Below, in pieces: positions 38,290 to 50,968 of a stretch of DNA of 64,000 nt. Position numbers and translations under genes: made by a program. The notes under the pieces are model-generated. The model saw only the letters and a list, made by a program, of their open reading frames with translations, was not told the DNA's origin and did no database searches. The stretch is from Sycon ciliatum (taxonomy: Eukaryota; Porifera; Calcarea; Leucosolenida; Sycettidae), in NCBI RefSeq assembly GCF_964019385.1, contig NC_088653.1, positions 18,060,389 through 18,124,388 of the forward strand. Reading direction: 5' to 3'. The first letter of the stretch is position 1. The number at the start of each line of letters is the position of its first letter.

Positions 38290-39302
38290 GGTGGTGGTGG
38301 TGTTGTTGTTGTTGTTGTTTTTGTATTTTTAATGCTGATACGGAAATCCCTGGACAGGCCTTCCAGCCTCTGGGGAATCCAGAAATACGTAAGGGACCAT
38401 TAGCAAGCCGTGAAGCGGCAACACGAAGGGGGAGCTGGGTTAGAGTCGCGTCCTGACCACGCGAAACATACTCGTGTTTGACCACACAGCTAAAATGAAT
38501 GAGCATCCCACGGCTAAAAAAAGTTCATTTCAAGATTGAGGTGATTCCGCCGACGGTAATCAACCGACCTCGCAACGATCGTGTATTCTTACTGCGTTGG
38601 TGGTGAAGTAGAAATCATCCAGAGCTAGGAGACGACAAGCATAGCAGCTCTTGTCCTGTGGAGAAAGTCAAAGCGGTTGAGATGAGGCGCGACCAACTTA
38701 CAGCCTTCCTGGAAAATTTGCGGCACGATATTTTTTCGTCTTTTGACATCAGCGACGACGAGGCCTTCGTCTCCGTGTGAAACTCTCAGTCCAACTGTCC
38801 TGGAACGTTACTCTAGACATCAGACTATCATCCTGTGTAATAATTTTTGTATGGTTTAGCTTATATGGAGTTGTCAGTAACAAGTGACAAGCCACTAGTC
38901 AAACTGCGACAATTTCGTTGACGTGGAGGAAAAAATAATAATATTATTATTATTATTATGAAATGATATGGAAAGAGAAAAGGATCTATAAGTTACTAGT
39001 GATGACTAACAGTCCACCGAGGTAACCAAGGTAACGAGATAATATACAGTCAGATAGTGCGACAACGTAGTAACACTATCTGACTGCATATTATTATCTC
39101 GCAACCTTGGTGGACTGTTAGTCATAACGAGTAACTCATAGGTCCTTTTCTATTTACAATTTTTTTAAATAACTTACTCATTGCGACTTGCTGCGGCTGT
39201 CCTGCATACACTGTCCCAGCGGCACCCACCTGCGGGGTGGTGACGATGGTGCTGGTCATCACACGACCTCCGTAGCTGTACACAGCAAGAACAGCAAGGC
39301 AG

Positions 39303-39349
<47 letters not shown>

Positions 39350-41342
39350 TGTACTTGCTGCTCATCGCCAAAACTGGTCACGTGGGTCTCACCGGGAGAG
39401 TGGAGAGAGACTCAAAAGGAATCTTGGGAAGGTGACTCAATTGGCTATTGAACCGCCCAACGGCTGACACACCCTGAAATCTCCAAAACTCTGGGTGGAC
39501 TTGAAAATGATCCCACTTATGGGCTCACCACACCTCAGTAAGTGAGTGAGGACAAGGTGCAGAAAAAGGAAAAAAGGGACACGCACGCACGCACCCACCC
39601 ACACACATACACACACACACACAAGGCAAATCATGCATGTGCGTGCACATCCTTCAGCGCAATGAACCTCTTCATGGTCAACACGCCTTTGCAAAGGTCA
39701 TCCTGATAAATCCTGATAAAGATAATATTACCCACCAGCAACTACAGTGAAACTTGTCTAAGACGATCGCTCTCAAGAAATCTTCAAAATGTGGTCTCTG
39801 CTGCCAGATGGTCTCCGTATCCAGGGTCATTTGACTGGAAATAGCATCCCTTGGTCCTGATTGTGGTGATCTCCTGGAACAGGTGTTGTTGTTGTTGTTT
39901 CTTTATTTTACTTCACCATATGAACAGGCAAGACCGCCTTCTCACCGGGGCTATTGGCCCACGGCTCTCACAATTATGATGAAAATGTTTAAGATGTGTA
40001 TGAAGTGGCGGTCGCCTGATCCAAGTGGTCGCCATGATAGGTTGTACTTCAGTGTACTGTTGCTAGGGAAACACAGCCATTCCGTTCGCCGCGACTCAGG
40101 ACACAAAGGGCGCGCATTTCTTCCGTTTACTGTACGGTCAACAGATTTTCGGCGCATTTTTATTTCCGGCTATTTTCGGCCTGGTCATGCTTGGCCGAAA
40201 ATTTGTTGCAGCCGAAAATGTTTCCGCAAGGTTCAGTGTGACAGTGTATACAGGCGACAGCAGTACAGGCTGAACACTTGATGCGGCCGAAATGGGTTTT
40301 AGCCCTGGGAGACCGAAATTTGAACAGGCCGGAAATTTGCAGACCTACAGTACAGCCGTTGTCCTTGGCATATTCTTAGCACTAGGACATGACGGGAAAA
40401 CAGGGATAACAACTCCCACGGGACGAACAAGAAGACTGAAAAGACAAGACTGGAGACTGTCAGCATCACGCATACTCAAACCGCACATGCCCATGAGACA
40501 GTTTGGGGAACGTCAACATACAGGAAAACAATACATGGTTCTACACAACACTGTCCAAGCATGTCTCCACTCACGTTGTACGGTAGGGTTGACGACCACA
40601 GCCGCCGTACAAGAGACAGTTGGGGGAACGTCAACATACAGGAAAACAATACATGGTTCTACACAACACTGTCCAAGCATGTCTCCACTCACGTTGTGCG
40701 GTAGGGTTGACGACCACAACCGCCGTACAAGAGACAGTTGGGGGAACGTCAACATACAGGAAAACAATACATGGTTCTACACAACACTGTCCAAGCATGT
40801 CTCCACTCGCGTTGTACGGTAGGGTTGACGACCACAACCGCCGTACAAGAGACAGTTGGGGGAACGTCAACATACAGGAAAACAATACATGGTTCTACAC
40901 AACACTGTCCAAGCATGTCTCCACTCACGTTGTACGGTAGGGTTGACGACCACAACCGCCGTACAAGAGACAGTTGGGGGAACGTCAACATACAGGAAAA
41001 CAATACATGGTTCTACACAACACTGTCCAAGCATGTCTCCACTCACGTTGTACGGTAGGGTTGACGACCACAACCGCCGTACAAGAGACAGTTGGGGGAA
41101 CGTCAACATACAGGAAAACAATACATGGTTCTACACAACACTGTCCAAGCATGTCTCCACTCACGTTGTACGGTAGGGTTGACGACCACAACCGCCGTAC
41201 AAGTAGAATTTGCAGCAGACGACAATAGCAGAGACGATGAAGATGAATCCAATGACGCCTCCGGCAATCGCACCTCCGAGGCTTGTGCTGTTGAAACACA
41301 GCACACATAAGAGCCATGTCAAAAAGTATTAGCAATATTACT

Positions 41343-41403
<61 letters not shown>

Positions 41404-44400
41404 TTGTCAGTTGTCCAGTGCAGTGCCTCGTTCTGGGCAGCAATGCGCTCGCAACAACCCAGTTGCCAGTTGCATCTAACGTTCTCTCAATCATCTCAGC
41501 AACAACATGTTATCCCAAGTTCTCTCCGAGTTTTGTCGCTGTTCCGGGACGACCTGGTTTACTTCACTGCCGTGACTTCTAAGCTCTGCACAAGCAAGAG
41601 CGAAATAGCTCGAGGAAGGGGATCGAACTACTCCCTGATCCAAGAGTGAAATAGCCCACGCAACGGGATCGAACTACTCCGTGATACAAGAGTGAAACAG
41701 CTTGAGCAAGGGGATCGAACTCTGTGATCCAACGAAACAAACACATGCACCCAATGGTCACCTCTGCTTGTGAGCTAACGTTAGGTCCAGTCTGCAAATG
41801 TTACCAGCGGGCTTGTGCTTTTGTGACTCGACAATTGGATTCAAGCTAGTGACCAGATCTTTGACTTTTGCGTATTAGAACCTTCTCATTATTGTCATCT
41901 CCATCTCTACCGACTGGGCTGAGCTAACATGTTAATCGTGCGGCGTATGCGGCTCTCCAAGGGCTCTCCAAGCTCATCGCCCAACCCTATGCGGCTGTCC
42001 ATGACGCTACCGGCGCCGAAGCGGACGGGACAAATACCCTCCTGAGATCTGGAGAGGATTCACTGCCACCCTCTGCGGAGAATGGACGCAGACCGTGCGC
42101 AGGACTCATGCACCGACATGGACGGAGGTGTCTTGGTTGTTTTCAGGAGTACACTGGACACTTCAAGAGTACACTAGATTCTCACCAGAGGAATGTCCAC
42201 AGCTATCTAAAAAGACCCCACGCTGTAAGCACATTGTCCCTGGAATATTTGAGAAGGACAGCACCCTCCAAAGTCGGCAAGAGCTGGGGAACGAGCCAGC
42301 ACTGAACATGGCCAAGTTTATCGTTGCGAAGAGTAGGCCAGTTAAGAATCCATTCGACATTGATCCGGAAACAGTTGTGTGGCTCGACGACAGATCCAAG
42401 CAAAAGCTATCCTTAGCTATTAATGATTCCATCAACAATGTTGACTTGACTGTGACCGTCCAGAATGAGTCCTTCAAGATCAGGGCTTTTACTAGTGACT
42501 GTTCCACATCGGGGGTCGTGTTCTGCACCAAACCCTATTCTTGTTCCCGTTTTCCATGGAGGAGATCCATCCACACGACCCAGATCATGTCGGATACCAC
42601 CAGAATGAGTCCTTCAAGATCAGGGCTTTTACTGGTGACTGTTCCACATCGGGGGTCGTGTTCTGCACCAAAGCATATTCTTAATCCCATTTTCCATGGA
42701 GGAGATCCATCCACACGACCCAAAGCATGTCGGATACCACCGGAACGAGTCCTTGAAGATCAGGGCTTTTTCCCGTGACTGTTCCACATCGGGGGTCGTG
42801 TTCTCCACCAAAGCCTATTCTTGTACCCATTTTCCATGGAGGAGATCCATCCACACGGCCCAAATCATGTCGGATACCACCAGAATGAGTCCTACAAGAT
42901 CAGGGCTTTTACTAGTGACTGTTCCACATCGGGGGTCGTGTTCTGCACCAAAGCCTATTCTTGTTCCCATTTTCCATGGAGGAGATCCATCCACACGACC
43001 CAAAGCATGTCGGATACCACCGGAACGAGTCCTTGAAGATCAGGGCTTTTTCCCGTGACTGTTCCACATCGGGGGTCGTGTTCTCCACCAAAGCCTATTC
43101 TTGTACCCATTTTCCATGGAGGAGATCCATCCACACGGCCCAAATCATGTCGGATACCACCAGAATGAGTCCTACAAGATCAGGGCTTTTACTAGTGACT
43201 GTTCCGCATCGGGGGTCGTGTTCTGCACCAAAGCCTATTCTTGTTCCCATTTTCCATGGAGGAGATCCCTCCACATGACCCAAATCATGTCGGATACCAC
43301 CAGAATGAGTCCTTCAAGATCAGGGCTTTTACTAGTGACTGTTCCACATCGGGGGTCGTGTTCTCCACCAAAGCCTATTCTTAATCCCGTTTTCCATTGA
43401 GGAGATCCATCCACACGACCCAAAGCATGTCGGACACCACCAGCCACGCATCGACTAGGCGCCAGGTGCGAAATGATGGTGGTGGTGGTGAGAAGGAGAG
43501 TTCTGTGCTAGAATTACACTGTAGCCTAGAGAGCATGCGTGGGCAGGCGTGTGTTTACCGCCACATTGCCAGGTGTGTGTTTTACCACCATTTGAATCTA
43601 TCGTAAGTACTGCTGCATTAGTGTCTTCAACTTCATTCTCCCGAATCACAATATGGGCAATTTTATTTTTCTTCGCATTACATCGATACTTGCTTTCAGG
43701 AGGCATTGCCTTTATTTTTCCTTTTTTTCACAAATCAAACTGAGCCACTTTGCAGGCCCGAACATGCAGTATCAAAATAATTATGACATTTTTCGTAAAA
43801 GTTGTAGTGTTTATTGTCTGAACGAATTTGGGGACCCCTGTTTTTAATTGTCAGACCCGTTCCTTTCCATGAAAGCATCCCGGCATAAACCCATGTTCAT
43901 AAAAAAACATTCCGTTGGCAATCACGTGAGAAATTATTTTATTTTCTCCTTTTGAATGGACTCGGATGGAGAGCCAAGGAAACGTTTATAGAAAAGAAAA
44001 AGGACCGAGGAACTACAAGTTACGCTATAATGTCCACTAACACCACCAGTTACTAAACAATCAGCTCATGCGATAACATTGCACGACACTGACCGGCGCT
44101 ACTGACGTTCTACAACTAACTGGCTAACAGCTCTAGCACATCTTGGATGCGCACTCCAACAGCCTTCCAACTTCGAAGGCTGTAAGTTATAATGATACCA
44201 TAGGAAGGGAAGGTGAGCGTAAACAAGACAAGCATGGGCTAAATATTCTCAGCTGTGAAGTATCGTGCAATGTTATCGCATGAGCCGATTGTTTAGTAAC
44301 TGGCGGCGTTAGTGGACATTATAGCGTAACTTGTAGTTCCTTAGTCCTTTTTTTTCTATAAATTTCCCCTTTTTTCGAAAAAAAAAAAGAAACCAGCTTT

Positions 44401-45906
44401 GCATTTTTGCAATTTTCGGTGACGTGCTTGGTGCCAGTGCCATTTTCCCACTTTCTTTACAATCTAAACTGAGTTGGTTTGTGTTCCTGAAAGTTTCAAT
44501 GCAATGCTGCAAGAGATTATACAGGTATCGTAGACCATGACTGTGCACCCGTCCAGCAATGTCCGTAAAAGCTAGGCGTGGAAACGTGGCTGCAGTTGAC
44601 CGAACGGACATGGGGACCCCTATTTTTTTCAGAATGTGAAACATGAGCCAATAAGATACCTAAGATCCCAAAAATCTATTCACATCAAAATGTTACGATT
44701 ACGAAATTTGGCCCAAACTGTCCCCAACCTCCCCTAATGCTCGAATTGCTTCATCAGAATCAGCAGTAGCAGCGGCACCACCACCACCAGGTCTACTCGG
44801 TGTGGTAGATCACAAACAATTTTTGATATCTAACGATTGAACTCTGCATCGTGTGTACGGTTTCGTACGTTCAGAAATTGCAAAGTGTATCTGTGTGGCC
44901 GTCCTGTGCCAGGCAAAACTCCAATCAGGCGCTTCTGTCCTCTGCCTTCTTGATTGAATATCCACTTCTTTTGAACAACCCACACATCAACCGAGAACTG
45001 CTTTGCAATGAAAAATACAGCTGCACTGGAGCTGAAAAAAAGAAGTAAAAAAGTGCTCAGGAGAGTACACGGGTACTCTCCCACTGAGCAGGTTTTATGG
45101 ATGTCGCTCACTTGAAGATGCCAGGGATGTGGGACATGCCATGGTCACTACGGTATTGACCGTACCACTACCCCAGTTGACCCGCGAATCAATAAAATGC
45201 CCTGATTTGGGCTCTCAATTTTTTCAGCAGAGCCCCCCCCCCCCCCCTCCCACCTCGAGCATACCTCAGAAGGCTGGCTGTAAAAAAGTTAAGTTAGCCG
45301 GATTCGCGGCCACATCACCTGATGTGTTTAGGAACACAGCAAGCAAAGACATTCGCATCGGCGGGCCACCACTTCTCCCATATATCCTCAATGCAGACCT
45401 GACCATACCACCCTAAAATGCCTTCCGACGCCCCTGGACGCGTGATTTCGCGTGACGAGCTTAATACAGCACCCCCACCCCCACCTATTGAAGAACATCA
45501 TCATCACACAATGGCCGGGTTGCCACGCTTGGACGGAGAAAAGTCTGACGGGGGTCCGGGGTGGTCCCGCGGTGATTTTTTCAGGAAAATGGCTTGCTGT
45601 TGGGGCCCCAGAACACATTTTAACTGTCCACACACATGCAAGCACGCGTTCATTTTTACAGCTACATGTACATGTACATGTACAATGACTGGCCAAACGC
45701 GACCTGGAAGCGCCGAATGGCCAACTGGACTAAAAGCGCTCAAAATAAAATAATCAGTTGTCCCTCTTTGGGAACTAAATCGGTCGGTTTGTCCGACAGG
45801 CGATCAAAAATCGGACGATTTCCGAAAAACCGGAGCAAGTGGCAGCCCTGCAATGGACAATGCAATGCAGTGCAGTGCTCTCACCCGCTGCGATAGTAGT
45901 AGTAGT

Positions 45907-46001
<95 letters not shown>

Positions 46002-48408
46002 GTATAGTGGTACCCAGTACCCCCTCCCCCCCCCCCCCCCAGCTGTAGAAGAACATCATCACACAATGCAATGCAATGCTCCCACCCGCTGTGGTAGTAT
46101 GTGTACATGTAGTAGTACCCCCCCCCGTCCCCACCCCCCCCGCCCAGCTATTGAAGAACAACATCACAGTGCAATGCTCTCACCCGCTGTAGTAGTAGTA
46201 TGTGTAGTAGTAGGTGTACATGTAGTAGTACCCCCCCCCCCCCCCCGCCCAGCTATTGAAGAACAACATCACAGTGCAGTGCTCTCACCCGCTGTAGTAG
46301 TAGTATGTGTAGTAGTAGGTATAATAGCCGTAATCATAGTAGATGTACGTGTAGGTACGACGGCGGCGACTGCTGCTGGCAAACGTGGAGCGGTGGACGC
46401 GCGACGAGGACTTGGGACGCGACGGCACCTTGGTGGCACGGCGACGAGACTGGCAGAAGTTACGCGACGCCTCGCCAACACCAGCCGGGCCTGCACACCG
46501 TACACACAGGGTACACAGCGTACTGTAAATATACAAAATTTCGGCGCTGCAAAATTTCGGCACTTCACGATTTTTGACATTTCGGCGTGGGGTAGAGGGC
46601 ATGGTATAGTGCGACAGATGCTGTGAAAAATTTCATCGGCGTTTTAATTTAGGCGTTTTGGGTCGGTGCCGAATATAGCCGAAATTAAATAGCTGCCGAA
46701 AATTTGTATATTTACAGTATATACCAAGATGGATGCACACAGTCACAGCATACACAGCGCATTGGGTCAAGAACAAGGAGTCGTACAACTCCCTGGCCAA
46801 GAACCACCTTTCCGCTTCCGTGGGACGCCACCACCCCATGATCACGCGTCAGATGCGGCTCCTAAACGGTGGGGGAGGATAAATCAGATCCACCAACCAC
46901 AGGCCAAAGGCCTAAATCCCATTTGCCACATCCATGCAGCGCATACCGAGATGTATTCACGCGGTCACAGATTTCAGAGGGTACACAGCGTATAAACCTG
47001 TCAAGGCGACCACTCGGATAAGGCGACCACCTGTCCTAGAAGACCAACGAAATCAGGACCAAGGGATGCTATTTCCAGTCAAATGACCCTGGATAAGGAG
47101 ACCACCTGGCAACAGGGACCGCGCTTTGAAGGTCCCTTGAGCGGTCGTCTTAGACAGGTTTCACCGTATACCAAGATTCACACAGTCACAGTTCACACGG
47201 CGTACACAGCGTATATACCAAGATGCATGAACACAGTCACATATTACACAGTGTACACAGCGTACACAGCGTATATACCAAGACGTTCTTAGGGTTCCCT
47301 GTAAGAAGGCGATGACGCCTGTTGGGAATTCCCTAGTAAAATAAGAATAAGAATAAAAATATAAATAATATACCAAGATGTGTTCACACAGTCGCAGTCC
47401 GTAAACTGATCACAAAAAGAACACTTTCCTATCAAATAATTTAATTATTTGAGTTTGCTCCCCCCTGGAGCTCGCGCTTTTCCGCCAACTGGAAATTTAT
47501 TTTGTGGATTTACTAGTATCACAGTGCTGGAATCGACAAGTAAAACTGCGCAATGCCTTGTTCGAGCCGAGGTCGATATATCCACAGCACGACTGCGGTG
47601 TTGTATGCTCTGTCATGCTGAAATCAGGACCACAAACCTTTTGCATCTGGTCAGCTTCATGCTACACTCAAATCTCTCCTATCTGGGCGTTCAGGGGATC
47701 ATCATGGCCAGCAATCGAGGACATCTGAGAGTTGTAATTTTTGTACTCCTCCGAGGTGTGATTTTTGGCGTTCAGGGGATGGTCAGTCAGGGACCACCGG
47801 GCGCTGACACTGAACTTTGAAATGTCGGCAACTTACTGATTCGGCGTCATTCGCATACATTTCGATGGGCAAGGTCCAGAGATCTGGCATATGACATAAC
47901 TATTTCCACAAAAAAGGGCAGACGAGTAGTAAGATTTCCACACAAAAAAGGGCAGAAGAGTAGTAAAATGTCCACTAAAACTCATCCACAGGCTTCCCGG
48001 TAGACCATGTTGCCGGTAACTCCGAGGTCCGCATAAGAGATATATGAGTGTACTTTGAATTTCAATTCTTTATTCTCACGATGTCACCATCGCCAATAAG
48101 AGATGAGTTTATGAGAAGGCGAGGTGCTGTGGGTGGGGCTGCGGGTTATGCAGTGGGAAAGTAATTTATGTCATTGTGATTTTTTACAAGTATAGGAGAG
48201 GGTGAGCGCTGCAGGAGCAGATTGAGTTGCTTGATGCCAACATTGCGTTACTGCTGGGGATAGCGTGCAATCTTCTCACCTGACTCAGCATTCACTGTGC
48301 CGCTGGAAGACTCCACACTGCTGCTGAACTCTCCCCACTCGGTGGCATCGTCAGAGCGCTGGCCATGGCGGAGGCGGAACTGGTAGGTCTTTCCTGGAGC
48401 AAGACCCC

Positions 48409-48483
<75 letters not shown>

Positions 48484-50937
48484 AAGAGAGAGAGAGGCGC
48501 TAGGTAATACCATACGTGGAGCCTGCCTTCGAGAAGCAACAATCTAGGCCTATGGTCTAGAAGCCATCTACCTTCAAACACAGGCGCTGCATGCAACTGC
48601 TATATGCACGTCACCAGGAGTAGATAGTAAACGAGAGTGTGCAACTCGCGGATGGGGACGTATACATGTGCCCGGTGGACAGACCTGCCCCGATTAGCGG
48701 TGACTGGGTTAGGGGATTTGTACTGCACAGTGCTGACTCATAGCTTTACCCATAAGCAGACATGTTATCCTCCGCTCATACCACACAATGGAGCTGCTGC
48801 ACATCTCCATGCGTACACCAAAAACACCAGCTGACCTCGTCTACAATAAAACCTGTCAAGGCGACCACTCGGACAAGGTGACCACCTGTCCTGGAAGACC
48901 ACTGCAACCAGGATCAAGGGATGCTATTAGCAGTCAAATGACCCTGGATACGGAGACCACCTGGCAATAGAGACCACACTTTTACTGTCCCTTGAGCAGT
49001 CGCCTTAGACAGGTTTCACAGTACATGTATCACTGTTGGATCTGCCGCTAGGGCTTACAGCATCTTAGGCCGCGGTCACACATGAAAAGCTTGCACCGCT
49101 TTTGCGGAGGCGGAAAGCGGAACTACCGCAGCCGCTTTGGCGGACCACACGATGCAGCGGTCACACATACATGTAGACTACTGTGCTCCTCAACGCTCCG
49201 CTTTGGCGGAGAGAATGCAAATGCAGCACGTCCTATGAAATTTTAGATGTTCTTGTCCGAGTTGAAGCGACCTTCGCTTGTACAAGTAGAGCTATCGTGG
49301 ATCGCTGACAGGCTGCTGAATGTCTCATGTCAAGTACACTCGTGGATTTGGGGCACATTCACTGCGGCCCAGCACGGGTGTATTTGAATATTAGTTTAGT
49401 TTACATCAATATCAAATTCAAATAGTTTTATAGCAGGGTGTCGTTGCCTCCTCCATGATCCATCATCGACCCAGCGACTGCGTGGATGCCTGCAGCTGCA
49501 GTGAGGGTGTGGCAGAGTACTCTACTACTCCCTGGTTGCAGTCCTAGTGTTGCATACTCTTGTGGACGTATTGCTTGGAGAGAGAAGGAGAGAGTTGGAG
49601 ATCGTCCGCGATCGGGGCCAATGACTCGTTGGGAGACGGATTCGGAGTTATTCCCTCACCAACTATCCACTCATAACGATGCAGTATTGCTTGCGAGATC
49701 TCCAGAACGTACAGTTCATTGGCAAAGAAGAATAATATGAAAACTCAATACCAAACGGCAACCAAACAACACCAGAACTCAGTGCAGAAGTAGCACACCA
49801 AACTCCAAAGCCATCACCATGCAGGTTCCGCCAAAGCGGATCCGCGAAAGCGGAGGGTCCGCTCGCATTTTTTTGGCGTAGCGAAATCCAAACTTTCCGC
49901 CAAAGCGTAACTTACGCCTCCGCCGTTGCCGAGGCAACGGCGGAAGCGTAAGTTACGCTTTGGCGGAACCGCCAAAAAAAGTGCATGTGTGACCGGGGCC
50001 TTAGCGGCCGTTGTGAATTCCCTTCGTGGACACGATCATTTACTTTATTTTTTTAAATCTCCGTTGGCCATAACGATTCCTAGCAACTCACTTGATGAGA
50101 AGGGAGAGAGACGAAGATCCGCTGGAGGATCCAGAGAACTCCTTGTGCATTTCGGGGTCGTCCTCGGCCGCATCCTTGGGCTTAAACGATACGCCAATCA
50201 CTGGTGACGAAGCCTATACATACATATTACACATACAACACAACAATGCACGGACGTGTTCACACACACAGACATATACACGCAATACTATGCCAACCAA
50301 TTGACTCATTGCGCATTGCCAAATATGGAATGTATGAGTAATGCTTGCGAGCACGCTGGGATCAGCAATGCACTGTTCAACACCCCCAGACGACCATGCC
50401 CAGGTGGCTGTGAAGGGTGTTTATGGTTCCAATAATGCTGATTACGTCATTGCACAATGGGTCCATCAAGAACTGCTTCCGGCGGTTCCGTACCCTGCTA
50501 CCCGATGACATCACTGATCAAAATGTCTGCCCCCGTATGGTCATGTGATGAAAGCGCACTGATGGTCACATTCCGAAAGCAGCAGTACAGTCAACTTTGC
50601 TAATAACGACTGCGGATATAACGACAATTCGCAAACAACGACAGAACTTCCATGCCCAGAGCAAAGTCCCGTTCAACTGTAATACATATAATGAGACTTC
50701 GGGTATAAGGACACTTCGCGAATAAGGACACTTTTCTGATGCCCCGCCGAGTGTCGTTATACGCAAAGTTGACTGTCGCACTTACATCACGCTTGACGGC
50801 ATGCTGCGTATCTCCTCGCTTGGACTTGGCGTGCTCAAAGCTGAGGCGCACCTCGCCAGCGCATTCCGGTGACGCATCCAGCGAATGAACATTGGGCGAG
50901 AGGTCAGCTGCGAACAGCACATACACACACACACGCG

Positions 50938-50968
<31 letters not shown>

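Noticed and set aside
40292-41310. Repeating plus-strand frame MGERQHTGKQYMVLHN.
   Set aside because: It is the plus strand of the 118-bp array; 118 is not a multiple of three, each frame ends within a unit or two, and the real exon is on the minus strand.
41590-41735. Possible tRNA gene.
   Set aside because: Only a T-arm-like phrase recurs; no acceptor or anticodon arm can be drawn.
44309-44644. 111-codon minus-strand frame.
   Set aside because: Ends in a MITE arm; the remainder has no recognisable motif.
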